In this document: positions 1 through 13,068 of the stretch, in pieces
Layout of the letters: every line of letters starts with the position of its first letter
Numbering within the stretch: the first letter of the stretch is position 1
NCBI GenBank assembly: GCA_037043015.1
Contig: CM073327.1
Location: 5,810,727-5,874,726 of the forward strand
Reading direction: 5' to 3'
Origin: Bryum argenteum
Lineage: Eukaryota; Streptophyta; Bryopsida; Bryales; Bryaceae
DNA: 64,000 nt
Notes under the pieces: generated by a model
Database searches by the model: none
What the model was told of the DNA's origin: nothing
The model's input: the letters and a program-made list of their open reading frames with translations, nothing else
Position numbers and translations under genes: made by a program

Positions 1-158
1 TATAAATATCCATGTATGCAATTTTAAATATTTAAAAAATATTTTTTTTTTGTTATAATCACTTAAAAGTATCATTCCATCACTCCAAGTAGAGTAAAAT
101 TAATGCCTTAGATACAGGAAATAGGTGGTTCAACTCCATTACAAAGTTGGACGTTAGT

Positions 159-291
159 CGTCCACCCTCGAGAGGGGGAAGTAGTATTGTTCCAATTTCC
201 CCTTGTCCGGTGGCAATCGGGATATTAGCATTACGAACGGACACTTCATTCACGCCGGCCCCTAGAAAGGGACCGGAGTTTCTATCTATCT
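159..291. repeat. 132-bp dispersed repeat, copy 1
   Basis: About 132 bases from GTCCACCCTCGAGAGGGGGA to TTTCTATCTATC recur almost unchanged at 18414-18545, in the same orientation, with only about two differences (one substitution, one extra T). The following 250 bases of this copy, GC-richer than their surroundings, are not found at the second site. No long reading frame or terminal repeat is visible. Such close identity between two distant short segments implies recent copying, either as part of a mobile element or as inserted organellar DNA. I do not recognise the source. Confidence 0.7.
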
Positions 292-1397
292 GGACGTCAG
301 TCTCACCAGAAGCGGCAGGCGTCAGCCGCGGGCAGCCGCAGCCGGTCGACCCGTCCCCGCCAAAAAGCGGACAAAGCAAGGCAAAAGGTGATCAAGATCA
401 GCAAAAGGGTGCACTATGAACTTTCAACTTTATGGTCGTTTTGCAATGCCATTGTTGTTCGGTTACAGCGCGGTTCCTTCGGGCTTGAGTTTCTTGGCGC
501 AATCGAGCTCGAGCTTTGCCACTATCCCCCGAGCTCGCGTCCTTTGCTGGTCTTAAGCTAATCCTCGCTCCCAATCACACGCTCGAATTCTAAAAAATGC
601 TCAATTCTTCTTACATGGATGCACAACGGTTGTGGTTGGATATTGAACTGCTTAGCCAATTATGGATCAACGTTTAGAAGCATCTGGTGCGTCTACTTCG
701 CCTGAGTTTGGAGCCTTATGAGGAAATTCGCCTAAGTTCCTTCGCATTGCTGTGGTCGGAGCCTGAAGAAAATTTGCGCTATTGATCGCATTTTGTTGTT
801 ATTGTTGCTGCTGTGGTGGTTTTCATTAAACAAGCTGACTGGTGGAATTGACGGAGCAGCAATATGGAATTAGTATGATGTGAACGTGGATCTTCTCCTG
901 TTTGATATTCCGCTCGTTGGAGCTTTCGTTATGAGCCTATTGATTCCTCTGAACTTTTTCTTGATTTAGGTACTTCTATGTCGATTCTTTATGGACAAGC
1001 TGATTGGTGTACACTCTGCATTATTGTCAGTATTGATCCTATCAGAATTTTCATGTTTGTAGCTTCTTGAAGCATTAGTGTTCAATTTGGTTGTGAAAAT
1101 CCGAGGTGTTGTATTAGCAAATGCCTCGAGTCATTATTGCTCCAGCGCTTCATAGTTTTTTAGTGGAGTATTCATCAACTGCAATTTGATCGAATATTTC
1201 AACTTTGATTTTCTTTCTTCCGACTTGTGAGCTATTTCGTTCCCAAGGGGGAAGAGTTATGGAAGCTTCTTGACTGCGCGAAGGAAATGATTATGCGAGT
1301 TGTGATTGACAGAGTATTTATCGGCGAATTCGGCAGCAGTGTTGATTGACGGACAGTTGACATCGGGAGCGAGTTTGGATAAGTGGAGGAAATTGTG
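292..1397. other. Non-coding upstream region of the NAT gene
   Basis: No convincing coding exon was seen here. Positions about 300-560 are GC-richer. The rest is AT-rich with many stops in all frames. The part next to 1398 presumably holds the promoter and 5'UTR of the transporter gene, but no TATA box or transcription start could be assigned. Confidence 0.4.
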
Positions 1398-4300
1398 ATG
1401 GCCGGAGGGGCCGTGGCTCCTCCAACTGCGGGCATGCCCGGATCCTTGGCGCCCAAGCCGGAAGACCTAAATCACGCTTGCCAAGAGCAACTTCCAGAGT
1501 TGAAGTATTGTATCAATGACAATCCGCCTTGGCGTAAGTCTGTACATCCTCTTCTTCCTTTTGTGTCTGATACTTTGTTAATGCTCAAAGTTATGTTACC
1601 GACCCCGTAGTGAAATTTTTCTCGAAAGTTCCAAGTTCCTATGTGGTACTGTCTGAGTGAGCAGCACCGCGGTGTTTGCTTACGTCCTAATCCATTAAAT
1701 TTTTATGACCAACTCAACCCTTATCTTCGGTCATCAGTTCAGCAGATTATTGCTGAGATAAAGAGAGTTACATGTTCATGACATGTTTCTAAGATTTCAT
1801 CTGACATTGAGAAGCCGGCACTTCAACCACTATCACTAACTATTCTTCTCGACTGCTTTTAAATGCATTGCTCGTATTTCTGGACCTCGTTCCCCTGATG
1901 ATATCTCAAATAAAAGCAGGTCCAGAAGTTATGTTTGAATTAGTGTCGTAAGCTCAGGTACTCCTGCTCTGAAGCAAGCAGTTATTTGAATTGCATTGCA
2001 ACGACTATGCTGAGTATGTCTTGCTGAGCTTTTCACAAAATGATGGAATGAGTGTGTTGCCACACTAGTTTAAAACTTATCTTGAAAGTAAGCTTGAAAG
2101 GTCATGAAGTTCTTGGTCGGCCACTCGGGGATCCAAGTTTGGACATGTATATTGAATTAGCTACGATAGACATGTTCCGTACGCTGCTGAAGTAGTGTTA
2201 CCATGTCCACATGCTATAATGTTTTCAAGTAACTAGATTGTTCATCTCTGAAGCCAATTTCTATACCCAGAATCGAGAATGGATGCTAGTTACGAATTAT
2301 ACATAATTGCACCCTTTTGTCATTGGGTCAGATAAACCTGACTTAAATGTTTCGATTCAGACTTGCAAGTCTGCGTCTCAAGCAAAGTATACAGGTGGCT
2401 TTTCCTCTTCTTTCGACTTGAAGTTTTGCCGTTTCCTCATAGTGAAACGGAAGCATTGCGAGTTCTATGTATCACTTGTCAATCCGTCCTGATTTGTCAA
2501 TGGTGAAGCAGTGTACTGCAATGTGAGTGAGATCATATTGACTAATCGACGAACATGAATGAAGCCTCACTTTTTGAAACGGTTGCTGCTTTGTTGTGCA
2601 ACAGCGGAGGCCGTTGCGCTTGGGTTCCAACACTACCTTGTTATGCTTGGATCCTCAATCATGATACCTAGCATCCTGGTGCCCATGATGGGAGGAAGTG
2701 ATGTAAGTTCCAAGCTGTGCACCCTTTCATGCAACTTTTATCAGTTTTGCTGTGATGTCCATTATTTTTCAGGTCTTTGTTCATTGAGGGCACAGTGTCT
2801 AGTTATAGGCGTTCCTCAATCTCTCACTTTCGGCTTCCAATCTGATCGTCACTGATTATCTTGGTATCTCATGAACATGACAGGCGGATAAGTCGAGAGT
2901 CATTCAGACAATTTTGTTCGTGTCCGGCATCAACACGCTCTTACAAACAACTTTTGGAACTCGTCTGCCTGCAATTGTTGGCGGTTCCTTTGCTTTCATC
3001 ATTCCTACTGTCACTATAATAAATTCCGACAAATTCATCAGCATTGCTGATGACAATGAGGTTCTCTCTTCGTGAATACTCTCATTTTCCTTTTCAAACC
3101 GTGATTATGTCTTGTTTCATCACCTATTTGACTTAAAAGCAAGCTCAATTATTTCTTGATTTTCTATTGAAGGTTTCTGAGAGCAAGCAAACACTACTTC
3201 TACGACCTGATTCTCACTCGCATTTGAGGTCTTGTTTCTTACAAATGCACCTCTTCTTTGGCAGAGGTTCCTGCATACAATGCGTGCCGTTCAAGGTGCA
3301 ATAATTACATCCTCAACCGTCCATATCGTGCTTGGATTCAGCGGGTTGTGGGGAATCCTTGCGAGGTGTGTCTCTCCCAGCATTCTCTCCTTATTATTGT
3401 TATATTGTTTATCAGACCTGCATTCCTCTCACACACTGTCTGGTACCCAGAATAGGATACGCCTGAATAAATTGGACGCATCCTGTTTTAAAGTTGCAAG
3501 AGAAATGACTTGAGTTACTTTTCGATAACTATCACTCCTTGAATCATTTAATCACGTTCTATGATCTTGCAGGTTTCTGAGTCCAGTTGTGATTGCTCCT
3601 ACAATCATTGTACTTGGGTTGGGTCTTTACGAGTACGGCTTCCCAATGGTACAATATTGATTCTTACATTGTTTTGGTTTGACTTTCTGCACCTTTAGAT
3701 TTGCAAATCTGTACTATGCCTTCTTCTTTTATTGTTCAATGAAGACCTCTGATTTTATCAACGCTTTTGCCATGATAATACATCTGCATTAAGTAACGGT
3801 TGTGTAGAGCTATATATTTCATCAGCAATTGAAGTGAAGGTCATTTTGATGAGCCAGACATTCGAAGCTTGAATTTTTCTCTCCCTTTCTATGTTGATGT
3901 CATTCATGATCAAACCTGATATGGGTGCTCGAACTCATGGTATGATGTTGTTAAGTGCAAGCTGAGGTTACAAGAAGAGAAACATTGTAGATGGCGAGTA
4001 ACCGAGGGGGTGTGTTGTAACAGGTGGGCAAGTGTGCGGAGATCGGCATTCCACATTTACTTGTGCTTCTCGTATTTTCTCAGGTGGCGAGCACTTACCT
4101 ATCTCACCAGTTTGACTGAAATTTAGAGAATCTTTAATAGCTTCTGAGGCTTTAAATCTGTTGCGACTGAATGATAGACATGCTGATGTTTTCAGAGTTT
4201 GGATGAGCAAGTCGTACTTATTATAAGTTTCTCTAGATTTTCTTGTCTCTCAACTGTGGATTTTTTAGAGGTTCATATAGCTGACATTAATTTGTGTGAG

Positions 4301-6644
4301 CAAGTCGTCGGTTGCAGTTTTTGAAGCATGTTAGGGTTCGACATCAGCCAGTTTTTGAGCTCTTTCCAGTCATGATAGCTGGAGCAGTAACATGGGCATA
4401 CGCTCATCTCTTAACTATGAGTGGGGCATATGAGCATGCAACTTCTAGAGGGAAATATCACTGCCGAACGGACAGAGCTCATATCATCGGGACTACTCCT
4501 TGGTACTCTTTTCTTCCACTTCTGTCATTCACTTGCGGAAAAGTTTTCTTGACAAGTCTACATGGGCAAAATCCATATTATCTTCGCTCAAAGCACTTCC
4601 GATTCCGCAGATGAGCCATTTATCCATTCACACATTTCATGCCAGTTGAAGTGCCAAACCTTCGTACTACACATTGATAATAGGAAGGTCTAGCACTCCT
4701 ATATGTTCATCTGGTACTAGTGCTCTGAAATGTAATAATCAGTTCAACACATGATGCTTTGTCACGTTCACTCTGAGCTAGAAAATGTTTTTGGAGGAAA
4801 ACTGAAACAATTTGTGCTGATTCTAATTGAATGACCAAAAGTTTTAGATTATTAGCAAGTAAAGAACGTCAAATTAGCACTCACTGTGACTCAGAACAAT
4901 GTTACTGAGATTTGCCATAATATTGGTTCATTAGGATCAGAATTCCGTGGCCTTTGCAATGGGGAGCTCCAACCTTCGATGCCGATCATACATTTGGAAT
5001 AGTAGCAGGAGCTTTAGCAACCTTGATAGAGGTGACATTATATATGAAGAATTCAAATTCATAATTATGATAAATGTATGTGGTTGGACCTGTACTAAGA
5101 ACTAAAATAAAAATAGGAGGAAACACAATTTCATAAAGGTAACTGAGCTTATTTCAAGGAGCTTTTGGATTTATTTGTTACAGTGCTTGCATCTTTGTGA
5201 CGTCTGTGGTTATGATGGCAGTCAACAGGCGAGTTTTACGCCATATCACGTCTATCAGGCGCTACACCACCTCCACCTTATGTTATTAGCCGTGGCATCG
5301 GTTGGGAGGTAAGCACTGTCTTGAAAATGAGATTTCGTTAGTGCTTCTGTAAGGTAGATTTGAACAACATCGTTATGACAAATTACCAGCTGTCAATGCC
5401 ACACAAGGTGCATTGATGGATTCGCCTGTATGCAATTCACTCTGGCCCAAAGAGAAACTGTACTTTCAACTCCTTTGACTCAACTTCTTAGTCCCACAAT
5501 CTTATCCGTGTACATTTTTCCTTTTAATCGTTTCGCTGACATTATAACATACATGCTAACGAAAGTTTCAGGATAATAATAGACCTTTAAACTCCGAAAT
5601 TGGTTTCATGGTCACTTAATTCGATTTTTTTCTTGCAGGGCTTAGGAATATTGTTGGATGGTATGTTCGGGACAGCAGCAGGGTCAACAATATCCGCGTG
5701 AGCATAAATGAAACCTACTTCGGAACAATCATAGATCCTTCTTAGATACAGTAAGCTTCACGGTTCAGAAAGATTTTAACATAGAATTTTGTTGCGACAC
5801 TTTTGACAGGGAAGCTATTGGATTGATTGGCTTGACAAGAGTTGGAAGCCGTCGAGTTGTGCAAATTGCTGCAGGGTTCATGATATGTCTCTCAATATTA
5901 GGTAGTCGTCGAACTCAATCTGTTGAGTACATTCCTTGGATACTTGCAATGGAGTATGACCCCAACTAAGCGTGCATCTATTACAGGAAAATTCGGTGGC
6001 ATATTTGCATCCATGCCGTTACCAATGGTGGGTGCCGTTTTCTGCATCATGTTCGCATACGTAGGTACAATCAGGCTTTGAACCCTCCATCACAAGCCAT
6101 ATTCAAGTATGCTTTATTCGCTTTGACTTCATAATCATGAATATCTTCAACTTGCATCAGGTGCGGTTGGAATTTCTAGTCTTCAATTTTGCAACATGAA
6201 CCTGCAGCGAAATATCTTCATCATTGGATTCTCAATTTTCATGGCGTTCTCTGTGCCTGAATATTTTGAGCAATACACTCTAGCGGCTGGCCATGGACCA
6301 TCCCACTCGCGTGCCCATTGGGTCAGTAAACCCCCTTCTAAAATCATCATCTCTTGAGACTCTTAACAATAAAGACTTATCCTTTCCATCTTCAGACAGT
6401 TTCTCATTTTGACGTTCGGTGTGTCGAGAGCTTGCAGTTCAACGATATCATCAACGTGATGTTCTCGTCAAGTGCAGTCATAGTGATGATGATCGCAGTG
6501 ACACTTGATCAAACAATGAAGGCCTCCCGGAAGGACCGAGGCCTACTCTGGTGGGACAAGTTCAGCACCTTCGGTTCAGACCCTCGGAACCTTGAGTTTT
6601 ACAAGCTGCCAATGGGTCTCAACAAGTTTTTCCCTCCTACTTGA
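1398..6644 (+). CDS. Nucleobase-ascorbate transporter (NAT/NCS2 family)
   Basis: A plasma-membrane permease of the NAT/NCS2 family, whose members co-transport uracil, xanthine, uric acid or other purines with protons or Na+. Fourteen exons join in frame to 537 aa, the usual length for plant NATs: 1398-1533, 2605-2702, 2884-3060, 3265-3365, 3573-3648, 4024-4083, 4318-4502, 4935-5031, 5222-5308, 5639-5697, 5810-5901, 5987-6064, 6161-6321, 6438-6644. All introns are GT-AG. The start is the ATG opening MAGGAVAPP; the TM1 motif FQHYLVMLG has Gln-His at about residues 54-55. Other family landmarks are FGTRLPAIVGG, CRTDRA, SRGIGW and the C-terminal WWDKF...FFPP. Several hydrophobic segments fit a multi-pass fold. 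Oddity: the NAT signature [QEP]-N-x-G-x4-T reads EAIGLIGLTR (about 360-369), so the conserved Asn is Ala. The substrate cannot be stated. The closest-looking relatives from memory are plant NATs. Confidence 0.93.
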
Positions 6645-8259
6645 TGCATCACCTCTTGATGCATCCCCACTGGTTCAAATCATTGTTATGATTTGAAATT
6701 GTTCGGGAAGGGAGGAGCTACACGCTAGCATTACTATTACTGGTACAGGGACTTGCTGTGGGGACTCTAGGTCTACGCAGAATGCCCCATTATTCTTTAC
6801 AATGCGGATGAATTAAAGATGTGGTTGGGCGCAGCAATTGATTTCGTTGGCGGCCAGGGCTGCAGCAACATACTTCGTAGTGTTGCTTGAGGTACAAGGC
6901 TGCCGAGAATTTAGGTCATGTTACCCAATAAGTCTCAAGAAAACGAAAAAAATTAGTAGATTAGTAACCTGCATTGTGAAATTCGTGACTATGAAGTAGT
7001 TCATTTATTTTGTTCATTTATTTAAGGAGCTGTCACATCAATGAGTGATATTCCTTATTTCAAGGCTGGGGATCAATGTTCTCGAATGGTGTTGCAATTG
7101 GTAGGTTGGGTCTTTTTACAAGCTGGTATGTTTAATATCAGAAATGGTAGGTTTTATAATGAAGAACTCCTTTTTGTGGTATTGGTTGTAACCAGGATTG
7201 GTGTCGCTTGGCATTTAGATTGTGTTTTTTACATTGTTTCACGGTTTAGTCATACAATTTTGCACAAAAATGATGATGGTGCATGTTGGGTAGAATATCC
7301 GTAAACTTACATTGTTGAATGTTTTCCACAATCAAGTGTGTCAAATCTTAATAAATAGTATTTGATGCATGGTTATTTCTTTTCACGGTCTCATTTATAC
7401 ATGTCTTGGTCTACAATAGTCATAGCACAATTTCCTTCCACTTAAGAAGGAAGTTGTAACTACCTGAGCGTAGTACTATGCTCCTTAATATATATGTAGT
7501 TTTCTTTATTGAATAGTAGTGCCTACAAATCCAACTTCAAAAGTTTATAACAAATTCTAAAAGAGTCTAAAAATGGTGATTCCAACACATTTGGTCCAAC
7601 TTTCCACTTACTTTACCTATGCACACAAATTGCTCCCCTGACTGATATTGCTATAGATCTGCCGAAAGAAAATTTGCTCCATACTGGGAGGAAATGTCCA
7701 CCTTCATTGTATTACGAATGTCATATCCATAGCTATGATGTTCTTGATGTCTTTGCATATTGATACAGAAAAAATTAACCATTCTTTTTTCATATCCTAT
7801 GTAGCGATAGATATCTTGTTTCGGCAACTCGTGGCTCGCGAATGTTCGACTCTCAAGCTCATCTTAAGACAGTCCCTTCACCTACAAATTAGAATCAAAG
7901 TGGTCCTGTCGAAATTCACATTCCAAAACAGGTTTCACGAAAAACTCATGCGTACACATCGTTGCAGGCTTTTGTAGAATCATATGGTGCTTTAGATCGA
8001 CGAGAAGACGGCTAAAATCTCAACAGTAGGAAGGACTTGGACAATTAGACTAGAAGAGTTGCAATTGTCATTTACAGTCACAGTTCGAGGAGAGGAGGTT
8101 CTTCTGGCTTATCCAATATGGTTGGGAAGGGTGTCTTTGAGTAGATATAAACCAAGCAGGGGGCACTCCTCCTAGCACGACTATACTTGAACAGGATCTG
8201 TTCTGTAGTGCGTACATCTGATCTGTGTATTCATACATAGACAAGAACCCCAACCCGGA
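6645..8259. other. 3' flank of the NAT gene, no gene seen
   Basis: AT-rich sequence with no supported gene. An open frame of 87 codons at 7041-7304 lacks family similarity and lies where the transporter's 3'UTR would be. It is probably chance or UTR. Confidence 0.4.
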
Positions 8260-9300
8260 CGATGAGCCATGGTCCTCCGTCCTGAGCGCGATTGCCGCGG
8301 CCGTCCGTTCGCGAGCGGCCTGCTAGATGAACGTCCCGTCTGCCCCTTCTGACAGACAGTGATGGACGGAGGGCGTTCTGACGGGTACATCGCTTCCCTT
8401 TTGCGCAAATGAGGAATGGATCAGCTGCATTGCCGTTCCGTTAAACATTTTTTACCCCGCAGTTTTTACTGAATAATATGATAGGCATCCATGAATTATT
8501 CGACAAGGTACTCATGCAATACTCGTATTGGAGCTAGAAGGACAATCATCATGAGAAGCCGAACTTTACGAGAATCAGAATATTGCATTTACATTCATGT
8601 CAGATAACATACCGTCCGGACCATTGTCTACCTTAGCCTTGAAGCTGAGCTAATCTATATGGGAGCTGCCATGCACAGAGGTTTCGTTACGCTGCTTCTC
8701 AATTTGTCACAACAGTAGTTTGAAGTTATAGTACTGTTCACAAGGAGATCGAACTAGGCGCCTGGCGAAGCCTTGTACTCTTTTCGGGCTATGTACCAAT
8801 GGTGCATCGCAGCACCTAGAAAGAAAGACAAGAGCACCGCCAACAGGAGGAACAGAAACAACGATACCGGCACTCGATCCACCATGATCACGCCCTCCTC
8901 GTTCGCTCTTCAACTCCTTCACACTTCATCAATATTCCTACGTATCAGCTTCATCCAACTCAATCAAACTTTTGTTCTAATGAGAAGTTGAGACTTGTAA
9001 CAGGAAACTTGAATGGTGTCACATACAGAGGAAAGACCATGCATGGAAGGTCAGGTAAAATACAGCACTTTTGCATACAAAAGACGGTGGGGCCATCAAT
9101 TTATGAGCTTAAATCATGAGTGGACTCAGAAGAGATCGGACAGTGGTGATACAACAGTGGCAGCTGCTAAGTCCTATGCGACAGTGACTGCGGAGCCTTT
9201 CTCCATCATCCTTGTCCTGCTTCCTTAGCTTGGTGGGGGGATAAAATCGGTCCTTGGTGAACTAATCATCAACCACCAGGAGATTTAACTAAGTGTTTGT
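8260..9300. repeat. Decayed local repeat, copy 1
   Basis: Segments of this stretch recur in order at about 9330-9960. Examples are CTAGATGAACGTCC...GTGATGGAC at 8320 versus 9350, the GAGGTTTCGTTA segment at 8680 versus 9687, and CACTCGATCCACCAT at 8873 versus 9790. A part near 9120-9220 recurs again at 11225-11340, and one near 9270-9310 at about 12470-12525. Similarity is patchy and stops are frequent, so this is an old duplicated transposon or gene remnant. The parent was not recognised. Confidence 0.55.
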
Positions 9301-9329
9301 ATCTTGATAACAAGTCACACTTCTGAGTT

Positions 9330-9960
9330 GCTCACGGACGGCATGATAGATGAACGTCCTGTCTGCCCTTTCTGGTAGGCGGTGATGGACAGGCGGGTAT
9401 CCCAAATTTCCTTTTGCTCGAATGGTTGATCGATGGGTAAAGAATGTGAGACAATCACTCTGCTACAAAAAGCCACCATGATAACCATGTAACTGGTCTA
9501 GCAATCCCATCCTCCTGGGTCTAATGAGAAGATCACGCACATGAAATCCGTTCATTGTACGGCAAACTCATTCGAAAATGGTATAAGAAGTATATCATGG
9601 CATTTCCACCCATGTCCTGCAACTTGCCGCACCAAATCTTTCACAATGTCTAACTTAGCCTCAAGACTAATCTAATCCAGATGCAGAGGTTTCGTTATCC
9701 TGCCTCTCAATTGTTCATTTTGGTAAGGAAATGCCAAGAGATGCCTTGTACTCTTTCCTGGCTACGTACCAGTGGAACAACTGAACCGACACTCGATCCA
9801 CCATCACATCCTCCTCGTTTGCTCTTGAGCTCCTTCACATTGCACAAACTCCACATATTCGCTCCACTACAATAGAGAAAACCTTCTTTTATGGTACTGT
9901 GATGATGACACTGGCTGCAACAGATACTCATACTCTGCCGTTGCACAGGCATTGAACATT
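9330..9960. repeat. Decayed local repeat, copy 2
   Basis: Second copy of the repeat at 8260-8990, with several indels. The reverse strand of both copies shows short related peptides (KELKSERGG / KELKSKRGG, then RVQG), so the parent may once have been coding on that strand. No intact frame remains. Confidence 0.5.
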
Positions 9961-10779
9961 CAATTGGTTATGATTCAGTGTAAAATTTTGAGATTGAAAG
10001 CGAAACACGAATGTTGTCACTTAATTACAGACGAAAAGTCTTTCATGCAGAAACCACAGCGGAGCTTTAACACAAAAGACAAAATCCCCGAGTGATTTTT
10101 GTATTCAACTATATATTGACGATTTGACAATTGTTGTTGGAGTGATAGAGTACCACATTTAACTACATTGAAACTGAACAACCCGTGTTTTTTTAAGTAC
10201 TAATGACGGTGCGGTTTACTTTAGGTTCGAGGAATGTGTGCGATCCATACAGAGTATCGAGAAATTTTTTATCGTTGTCCTTCATTGTGTATCTTGCCTA
10301 AAAGTGAATCTACTAAATCAGGTGCTCTGATGATCGAGTCTTCAGAAGTCCCGAGTGAAATACGTTGGCAATTGAAGCATTCAAATCTAAAAGTGACGCA
10401 TCCAACACGTAAATCATCAAATTAAGATCCGAGGAATGCCAGTCGATCGCCCATTTGAGCGGAAGGGAGATGAGAGACCCGTCTATCCACCACAACCTGC
10501 CGGAAAAGGAGCAATTTCCTACAATATTCATTCTCTAATGAATACTCTACTATAATAGCTCCACATACATAGTGACAGTGACTAAGAAAGTTTCATCTTA
10601 ATCCACTAGCATTTTTACAATGAACCAAAATATGTAAAGCATTCACATGGGTGACATATCCACCAACAATATGGTGTCAAGTAGCACAGGTCAACCGGAA
10701 ATACCAAACTGAAAAACTCATAGATACTGATAAGCTATATATGAAGAACTAAGGTTCAGGGGCAAATCTGATGACATAA

Positions 10780-11130
10780 CATATTCATGACTCCTGGTGC
10801 CTTCAGCAAGCGGCCAAACCCCTCGGGCATGGTTTCCCTTAGGACCTTAGAATCTTCAATGTGGCACTTCTTCAACCCAACTTTTCACTCATTTTTAGAT
10901 ATCATTCTTTGTCTGATGAGTCATGAAATGGAAATGAGTCCTAAAATGGAAATCTATAATTTAAAATACAATTTGTATGAGTGAATTGTGATTTGGAAGG
11001 ATTGTGGTAGGTAAGTTTGAGGTTGCATATAGCCCTTGTAGTAGGAGGTTGCAAGCTCATCGTTTATTCATTCATGTTGTACTATTCATCTAGTAACTAA
11101 CTTGTACAATCACTTACATGTACACCAGAA
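10780..11130. repeat. Relative of the 42.8-kb TIR element
   Basis: About 10,980-11,060 matches 42,930-43,015 inside the 400-bp inverted-terminal-repeat element at 42768-43167. Shared runs include GGATTGTGGTAGGTA and GTTGCAAGCTCATC. Terminal repeats are not visible, so this is a decayed or internal fragment. Confidence 0.45.
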
Positions 11131-11674
11131 AATCTTAGATTCAGATTCCCCGCCATTGTGAGATCATAATATTCAAAGTTGAAAAAAAAGTTTCATTTCC
11201 CTTATTGAAGATGGATGAGCCATCAATTTGATGGACTAAAGTCATGAGTGGACTCTGAAGAGAACGGACAGTGGTGACAAACCGGTGGCAACTGCTGCGT
11301 CCCATGCGACAGTGATTGAGGAGCCTTTGTCCTGCTTCCATCTCATGTGGTATGTACTGTACAATTGATTCATTGCTTTTGATTTTCCGAATTTCCTATG
11401 ATAGTAACTGTTGTTCGGGTGCTAGATTTTTTTAGTTAAATCTTGACAATCTGGTAAAAAAAGACTAATTTGATGGTGTGGCTTACTTTGACATTGAGAA
11501 TTTGTGTGTTGGGAGCTCTTCTGATAAGTGTGTGTCTTGAACGTAATGATAATATCCATGTCATGGCCATTGTGAATCTCGGTGAAGCTTGACAAGTAAG
11601 AAAATATGGAAGATGAAACCTTGAATCTCATTATATTTGAGTGTATGAGCAGTTCGAGTTCAGATGATACTATT

Positions 11675-12099
11675 CTAAAGGCTTGTTCACACTTGGCCTT
11701 TGCAAAGAGCATTGATAAAAATCTAACACCCCCACAATTTGGGGAGGAATACCTTCTTTTGAGGAAAGGTGTTATCAATGAGGTTCGTAAAAATGCAATC
11801 AATAGTGAGGGGATTACGTAATGGCCCCTCAAGTGGGACAATACATAAGACCACTCTTAAGTGTAGAAAATTTGAGAATCTTTTTAATATTGGTGCTCCC
11901 TTAAGTATTGCCTACTATTGCTCAAATCTCTTTTGTCCTCCTAAATGTTTACTAATACCCTACTCTTTAAAGTGTGCCATGTGGACATCCATGTAGGATT
12001 GGTAATTATTAATGAATGTAGGTGGGAACACACACTTTTTAATAGAGTTAAGACCCCCTCGTAAGACCTCCTCTAAGGCCAGGTGCGAACAAGCCTTAG
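11675..12099. mobile_element. MITE-like element, ~425 bp
   Basis: Inverted terminal repeats of about 26 bases bound this segment: CTAAAGGCTTGTTCACACTT at the left and the complement of a closely related sequence at 12074-12099. The interior is non-coding. A clear target duplication was not found, so the superfamily is unassigned. Confidence 0.6.
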
Positions 12100-12531
12100 G
12101 TGTCATATTGTCATACCAAAATTTGCATCTCCTTGAAAGTGTCATTCTTATGGGACAATGCCATTTGAGGTTGTGTTGGGAATAAGATTATGAGTTCAAA
12201 TCTTAAAGATTGGGTGACCTATTATTGACATTTGATAATTGTTCATTCTTTACTTCAGACTTGACTTTTTGTAATATAGAGCATACTGAAACTAAGATAT
12301 TTGTATTGCTTTTCAACTAATTGAGCACTTGCAACATAATAAGAATTCTACTTTTGATAGGGTACATTTAGAAATAGCGGGGAATCTACTCTGCAGGTAC
12401 ATTTAATGGGATGGCTTACGTACCCAAATTACTTCGCAGGTGGAGGAAAAAAATCAGTTCTTAATTAACACATCATCAACCACCAGGAGCTTTGAATGTT
12501 TTTACCTCGATGACAAGCCACACTTTGAGTA

Positions 12532-12748
12532 CACTAAATTTGATAATTAGTGTTAGATACACTAATTTACATAAACATGTTATAAGTTTTTACTCTTGTT
12601 CAATTATTTTACCCACTATATTGGCCAAGATGGGGGTCCTTATATAGTATCAGAATCAATGCTCTTGGTAAATTTTTTTAAACAAAAGTAAAAACTTATA
12701 GCATTTTCAAATCTTATAATAATCTAACACTAATTATCAAATTTAGTG
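12532..12748. mobile_element. 217-bp TA-flanked MITE, copy 1
   Basis: A 217-bp non-coding element starts CACTAAATTTGATAATTAGT and ends with its complement, and is flanked by TA on each side (12530-12531 and 12749-12750). A 217-bp copy sits at 32688-32904 and differs by only a few bases. TA duplication plus short non-coding inverted-repeat structure fits a Tc1/mariner (Stowaway-type) non-autonomous element. Confidence 0.85.
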
Positions 12749-13068
12749 TAGTGTAGAGGTTTGCCATGTTGAGATTTACGCAAAATTATAATTAAAAAGT
12801 GGTGTTTCAGATGCAAGCATGGGACATCTATACAACCATCCAGGAAGATAGAAACACTGGCATGAACGAGGAAAAGTGAGACTCGACTGTTGGCCTCAGG
12901 TACATTCTCACCGGTATAAACCAGACTGAGCATGCAATCATCTCCGAACCAGCAGCATAAGTAGTCTTTCATTGGACAACATAGAATTGGGCTAGCTTTT
13001 CAGGACTAGAATGCTCATCTAAAATAAGTCACAAGAGTAGTACCGTGAAACTAATACAATAATGCTAG

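Noticed and set aside
7041..7304. 87-codon open frame after the NAT gene
   Set aside because: AT-rich, no homology recognised, positioned in the likely 3'UTR.
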